A stretch of DNA of 64,000 nt from assembly GCA_036023115.1 (NCBI GenBank), contig JAYKKT010000064.1, positions 7,572,501 to 7,636,500 on the forward strand. Direction: 5' to 3'. The notes beneath the pieces are model-generated. The model did no database searches, was not told the origin of the DNA, and saw only the letters and a program-made list of their open reading frames with translations. This DNA comes from Brasenia schreberi (lineage: Eukaryota > Streptophyta > Magnoliopsida > Nymphaeales > Cabombaceae). Positions 59,255-64,000 of the stretch are shown piece by piece. Position numbers and translations under genes: made by a program. Position 1 is the stretch's first letter. Every line of letters begins with the position of its first letter.

Positions 59255-59440
59255 GTTGTCAATTTCTTTTTTTGTTACAGGAGGAGGCCGAAGCACATGC
59301 ACCCTCTGGGAATTGAACTCTTCACCAGCGGCAACAATGCTAGAACATCCTGTCATTGAGCTTACAACTCCACCAGCAGCAACAATACTAGAATGTTCTG
59401 TCATTGAGCTTACGCTAATGTTCTCGGTGCTAGATTGATT
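59255..59440 (-). mobile_element. tRNA-like SINE candidate with duplicated A-box segment
   Basis: On the minus strand TAAGCTCAATGACAG (A-box-like) through GTTGCyGCTGGTGrAG occurs twice, about 48 bp apart, and only the second is followed by the B box GAGTTCAATTCC. Downstream comes a GGGTGCATGTGC body. A separate 27-bp direct repeat (GCTAGATTGATTGCTAAAGG and on) lies beside it at 59429-59455 and 59466-59492. Confidence 0.45.
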
Positions 59441-60129
59441 GCTAAAGGTCAAAGTTCATAATAGAGCTAGATTGATTGCTAAAGGTCAAAGTGAGAGGGA
59501 CTTTCGTTTAAGATACCTCAACGCCATTCCAAATCATTTTCTTGTGGCATGGTTGATTTTCAGCCTTCGGTATGACGCTGTGTAGATGCCGTTGATCTCG
59601 AAGTTGAACAACATCGAAAATGATGGCAAGGTACATCTGAATGAAAACCTCTGTTGGCAAAAGTTCTCGGCCCCATGCAGTTTAAGATGGAGTAGCCCAG
59701 GTTGTGTTGGACACTTCCTTTTATCTAGGGCTCCGTTGTACTAGACATGGTAAATCGAACACGAAACTGATCGGGGTGGGTATGAGAATAAAATGTCCTG
59801 ATCTATTATATATATATATGACCTGATTTTACCCAGTACCATTGTATTAAAGAAAATCCAAACCCTTTGCGATTCTTACTTTTCAAAGCATGTAAGATGA
59901 TACTCATGCCTCAAAAGCAAAAGATAAGCATGAGGAGCAAGTATGAAAAAGTGTCATAATCAATACGATTCGATCACTTTTTGGATTCAAATTTCAATAA
60001 AACATGCTTAATGCATATGAAGTTGTATTTTATATATTTTTTACTTTTTCAAAAATTTTAATAATAATAAAAAAAATCATTCATGTTCATTGATTGCTTT
60101 TTTATGACAAAGTTATTTTACTGAAGTTG

Positions 60130-61929
60130 ACATAAGTGATGGACATGATCTAATCAAAGCTTGCAGTGGTCTTGGGGAGATTGGAAGAGGCAAGCAGATT
60201 CACGGTCAGATATTCCGGCTTGGTTTTGATTTGGATGTGTTCGTGCAGAATGGTCTTATAACCATGTATGCTAAATGTAGTTGTATTTATCATGCTCGCT
60301 TTTTGTTTAATAGGCTTCACCAGAGAACCATCGTGTCATGGACGTCCATAATTTCTGGTTTATGCTCAAAACGGGTATCCTCTCGACGCTTTGCTAATCT
60401 TTAAAGAGACGCAGAATTCCAACGTAGAGCCTGATTGCATAGCTCTGGTGAGCATTCTGAGAGCTTACACTTTTGTCGAAGGCCTGAAACAAGGGAAATC
60501 GATTCATGGCTACGTGATTAAGGCTGGTTTCCAATCCGACTCGGATATCCTGATATCTTTAACAGCGATGTATGCAAAATGTGGAGAAGTAGCTACTGCA
60601 AGGCAATTGTTTGATTGGGTTGCTTCGCCGGGTGTGATCTTATGGAACGCCATGATCTCTGGATACGCTAAAAATGGTCACTCGAATGAAGCAATTGAGC
60701 TATTTCGAGAATCTCTCTCTTTAAATATCAAGCCTGATTCTGTCACTGTGCGGTCCGCAATTCTTGCTTGTTCACAGGTTGGATCAGTTGAATTATGCAG
60801 ATGGATTGGTGATTACGTTGAAGGAAACGAGAATCGATCGATGTGTTTGTGAACACTGCTTTGATTGATATGTATGCAAAGTGTGGGTGCATACCACATG
60901 GTAAAGGAAAAGGATGTGGTTGTTTGGACGGCAATGATCATGGATTATGGTTTGCACGGTCATGGTCATGAAGCCCTTGCTGTCTATAAAGAGATGCAGC
61001 TCACTGGAGTTAAGCCGAACGATGTAACGTTTGTCGGAATCCTATCAGCTTGCAATCACTCTGGACTTGTCGAAGAAGGATGGCAGTACTCCATAGCATG
61101 AAAAGAGACTACGGAATTGAGCCAAGGCATCATGATATTTAATTCATGTTGGTATTTCTAAATATTTAATTAATATATGTGAAAGTGCTAAAGTGTAAAA
61201 AGTAACAGGAGGGACTTGGGCATAAGATGACCATTTTTCTCTACACATTATGCATGCGTTGTCGACCTTCTCGGGCACTTGAATGAAGCCTATGAATTCA
61301 TCAAGAAGATGCCAACGGAGCTCTCTGTCACAGTGTGGGGTGATCTACTGAGTGCTTGCAAGATCTATGGTGATGTTGAACTTGGTGAATATGCAGAAGA
61401 ACGCGTTTTTGCTGTTGATCCTACAAAAGCAGGGCACTATGTGCAGTTATCAAATCTTTATGCTGCAGCTGGTAGATGGCGTGACGTAGCCAGAGTCAGG
61501 GTTATGATGAAAGAGAGGGGATTGGTTAAAGCACTCGGTTATAGTTTGATAGACATAAACGGTAAGCTTCAAGCTTTCAGGGTAGGGGATGATTCGCATC
61601 CAAGGTCCAAGGAAATATATGCATGCTAGAAAAGTTGGAGATGAAATTAAAGAAGCTGCGTACGTACCTCATACAAAATTTGCATGATTTGGATAACGAA
61701 GAGAAGGAAGAGTTGCTGTGTAATCATAGCGAGATGATGGCCATTGCGTTTGGTTTGATCAGTACACAACCTGGAACGACGCTTCGTATCACCAAGAACC
61801 TTCGTGCTTGTGTAAACTGCCACTCTGCGACGAAACTCATATCTAAGATAAGAAAGAGAGTTGTTCGGGATGCAAACCCGCTTCCACTACTTCAAAGATG
61901 GAGTCTGTTCTTGTAGGGATTTTTGGTGA
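60130..61929 (+). pseudogene. DYW-type PPR protein pseudogene (MEF22-like)
   Basis: PPR repeats of the PLS type run through several frames: GRGKQIHGQIFRLGFDLDVF, NGLITMYAKCS, ERTIVSW-like HQRTIVSWTSIISG, KQGKSIHGYVIKAGFQSD, PGVILWNAMISGYAKNGHSN, KDVVVWTAMIMDYGLHGHGH and HYVQLSNLYAAAGRWRDVAR. Then come the E region and DYW deaminase ([35 protein letters not shown]), ending [11 protein letters not shown] at the stop 61927-61929. From memory the order matches Arabidopsis MEF22, a mitochondrial RNA-editing factor. The N-terminus is missing, frames change near 60360, 60850, 61625 and 61880, and about 110 bp of foreign sequence interrupts it at 61135-61245. It is therefore inactive. Confidence 0.85.
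61135..61245 (+). mobile_element. Small LTR-like insertion in the PPR pseudogene
   Basis: The sequence from TGTTGGTATTTCTAAATATT to AAAGTGTAAAAAGTAACAGG interrupts the PPR frame between IEPRH and the expected YACVVDLLG block. It resembles 2354-2430 in the first copia relic (TGTTAGTATTCTTATATATT ... AAAGTGTAAAATGTAAAATA). It may be part of an LTR or TRIM-like element. Its exact ends are unclear. Confidence 0.45.
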
Positions 61930-63495
61930 AAAGGGGTTTTGCCAGTAAAGTTGCTTCCTTCCTATGCACTTGACTATTGTTTGTTGTTAATTGTTTTGTT
62001 ATATTTTCTTCTATTTATGATCAAAATTTATAATCGAAATTGATGTGTCTGACTGCCAACACGTCCGTCAATCTGATGGTTTGTATATTTCACATCCATT
62101 TTCAGTTGCTATAATTCCCTACTGTTCTGGAGTCTGTTTGGTCAGGTCAATGCGTTGCTTTCACTTGGACGAAGGTATATCATGTTCGTAGGTTGCCTAA
62201 AGTCTGTCCATAGATCTTTTTATGGAGTTCTAAATGTATCAAATTCTTGAGGCTTTGTTGTTGATTGACTGTGCTGCAAGGTGTGGTGGCTTCATCATCA
62301 GGTGCTAGAATCAGCGCGACGATATTGCTCGTGTTAGTTGGATAACTACTGACAGCAGTACCTGAAATCGAGTTAGCTTGTACAGGAAATGAGACAGTAT
62401 TCAGCATCCGTGTTAGCGTCGGTAGGCTTCTTTTGTCAAGATCACTCAATGAAGATTGACCTTCAAAAATTCAAGTTTTAACTTCTCGAGGTTCCTCCTT
62501 TGTACTGAAAAATCAACAGTTGAGAAAGATCAGTGCTTAATTTTACGTTTCTTTTCGAAAATATATCTTTCGATAACCGATGCTGAGCAAATCAAGCATG
62601 GTAAAATCCATTTGCACCATTAGATTCGTTTGAAATGGCTAGCAATATAAATTAATGATGAGACCCTTTTGTCAGTCTGATGCACTGCATTGTTTGCCAT
62701 TGTGATCGAACCAACCACGCGGATGGTTTGAGCAAGATTGCACTAATGAAGACCAACTCTCAAACGTTCCAGTTAAACTTGTCGTGGTTCCTTTTTCACT
62801 GAAAATTCATTGTCCTGAACAATTCATTGCTTAATTTTAGATTTCTTCTGAGAATTATACCTTTTAGAAATTGAATCCCACTAAATTAAGCACTTTTAGT
62901 CCACTTGCACGATTAGGTATTGGTTTTGCATATGATGGTGAGGAACAAAGTGAGATCCTTTTGTTGGTTGGATTCACTACATTGCAAGCTATTCTGATCG
63001 AATCCAACCATGTGAATGGCTTTAGCAACATTACTTAAAACACCAACTTTGGAATATACACGTTTTTATGGTTTGTACATTGGAAGCCATTTTGATTGAT
63101 AGGCCATTGACTGTATGTTGCACTTCTTTGGTCACAGTGAAGATTTTCCAGAAATGTGATGTCTAGAAAGTTTTATTATTAGAAACAAAAATTATGGATA
63201 TATATAAGTAGCTAGTAAATGAATGGATCCAATAGTTTCGACTCGCTGCCAGATTGTTCGCAGTCAGTTAGCAACCCTAACTAAGCTGAACGTGCACCAT
63301 GTGTACAGCTTATTTCAGCTCATGAAGCTCACAACAAAGCTTCTGTTCCCCTGGGCAATGCCAAGATATTGTTTTGACATTAGCTAAATGGGTCACAAAT
63401 CTGAATTCAAGTGAATTGGGACTCAATTCGTTATGAAATAACAAGCATCATTCTAACTTGTTCGAACTTATCCTGCTCAATAAATATGATAACTC
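61930..63495. other. Intergenic, nothing recognised
   Basis: It holds two loosely similar blocks (about 62480-62720 and 62760-63010, sharing words such as TTAATTTTA, TTCTTTTCGA and TTGCACnATTAG) that may be an old local duplication. No domain-bearing frame is seen. Confidence 0.35.
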
Positions 63496-63522
63496 ATGAT
63501 AGCTCCTATGGTAATGGAACAG

Positions 63523-63747
63523 GTCTTACAGCCTAAATACGAAAAATTTGGTGAGGCCAAGTTACAAATTGTGTCCCATTATCTTCCAAGTCATGAAGGA
63601 TTCAAGCCTAAATGCAAAATCCAGAAGTTTGAGAGACACGAAGAGTGGCTTACTCGAGAGTTTGATCCAAACACGCTCTATTCACAACTTCCTCCACAGA
63701 ACAAAGTGAGCAACTTGATCGAATATTTTACACTCCAACACATCTAA
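63523..63747 (+). CDS. Possible terminal exon of an unidentified gene
   Basis: After a potential acceptor (GGAACAG, ending 63522) the frame reads VLQPKYEKFGEAKLQIVSHY, then KFERHEEWLTREFDPNTLYS and a stop at 63745-63747, 74 codons. The charged, evenly mixed composition looks like real coding sequence. I do not recognise the family, and no upstream exon was found in this window. It could be a gene relic. If it is an unspliced frame, the open stretch starts near 63496. Confidence 0.25.
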   Translation, partial: VLQPKYEKFGEAKLQIVSHYLPSHEGFKPKCKIQKFERHEEWLTREFDPNTLYSQLPPQNKVSNLIEYFTLQHI

Positions 63748-64000
63748 ATTGTTCATAAATTAAGTTTGATTTAATACAATGGCATAACTAGAAAATTTTC
63801 ATCCATGCTTAAATCTCTTTTTACATCTTATCCATTCAATCTCACGTAAAAGAATTCAATACACATGTTACATTAAATGTAAAATATAACAGTGTAATAA
63901 TGTACGTGTAATAGTATCTTTAATTTAAATATTTGTCATATTTTTAATTTAAATCTTTGTCATTGATCATATCAATTTGAGTAGAAAATGTTGAAGATAT
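63748..64000. other. AT-rich window end, nothing recognised
   Basis: No frame, element end or RNA gene is visible in this short AT-rich stretch. Confidence 0.5.

Noticed and set aside
1..64000. CRISPR arrays, operons or prophage-like features
   Set aside because: All repeats are eukaryotic elements or satellites; genes are spliced and there is no spacer-repeat structure.

Overview
This window is nuclear DNA of a flowering plant. Evidence: spliced genes with GT-AG introns, plant-specific families (a receptor-like cytoplasmic kinase, a calmodulin-like protein, a DYW-type PPR relic, a plant carboxylesterase relic, a plant-type O-fucosyltransferase), and a dense load of Ty1/copia, RTE-type LINE, hAT-like and SINE-like elements plus TA/GA microsatellites. 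The species cannot be named from the sequence alone. There is no sign of bacterial or organellar DNA and no CRISPR.

Layout. 0-10 kb: a decayed copia fragment, a truncated Rab-GTPase-like relic with a second copy of its 3' end, then a structurally complete copia retrotransposon (4193-10036) with 345/348-bp LTRs and a 5-bp target duplication. 10-22 kb: a carboxylesterase pseudogene fragment, repeats (a perfect 184-bp tandem duplication, a 37-bp inverted repeat pair), a full-length RTE LINE on the minus strand (15734-19021, 15-bp target duplication) and a MITE-like element. 22.7-24.5 kb: a four-exon protein kinase gene. 28.2-28.7 kb: an intronless EF-hand gene. 30.5 kb: an 81-bp minisatellite. 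33.9 kb: a 406-bp LINE fragment. 35.1-53.7 kb: one O-fucosyltransferase gene in ten exons whose introns 4 and 5 (6.4 and 5.1 kb) hold nested transposons. 55.3-57.2 kb: a third copia fragment. 58-59.5 kb: two tRNA-like SINE candidates. 60.1-61.9 kb: a DYW-PPR pseudogene.

Three genes appear intact: the kinase (487 aa), the calmodulin-like protein (163 aa) and the O-fucosyltransferase (560 aa). They have no evident functional link. The Rab-like, carboxylesterase and PPR loci are broken. The most instructive structure is the nest in O-fucosyltransferase intron 4: a minus-strand copia relic split by an hAT-like element, which itself holds a smaller hAT-like element with a perfect 8-bp target duplication and a rearranged RTE LINE. 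Intron 5 holds an hAT-like relic split by another RTE LINE. Every exon-intron junction of the host gene still reads in frame. I found no convincing new biological system; the novelty is in the element families and their nesting.
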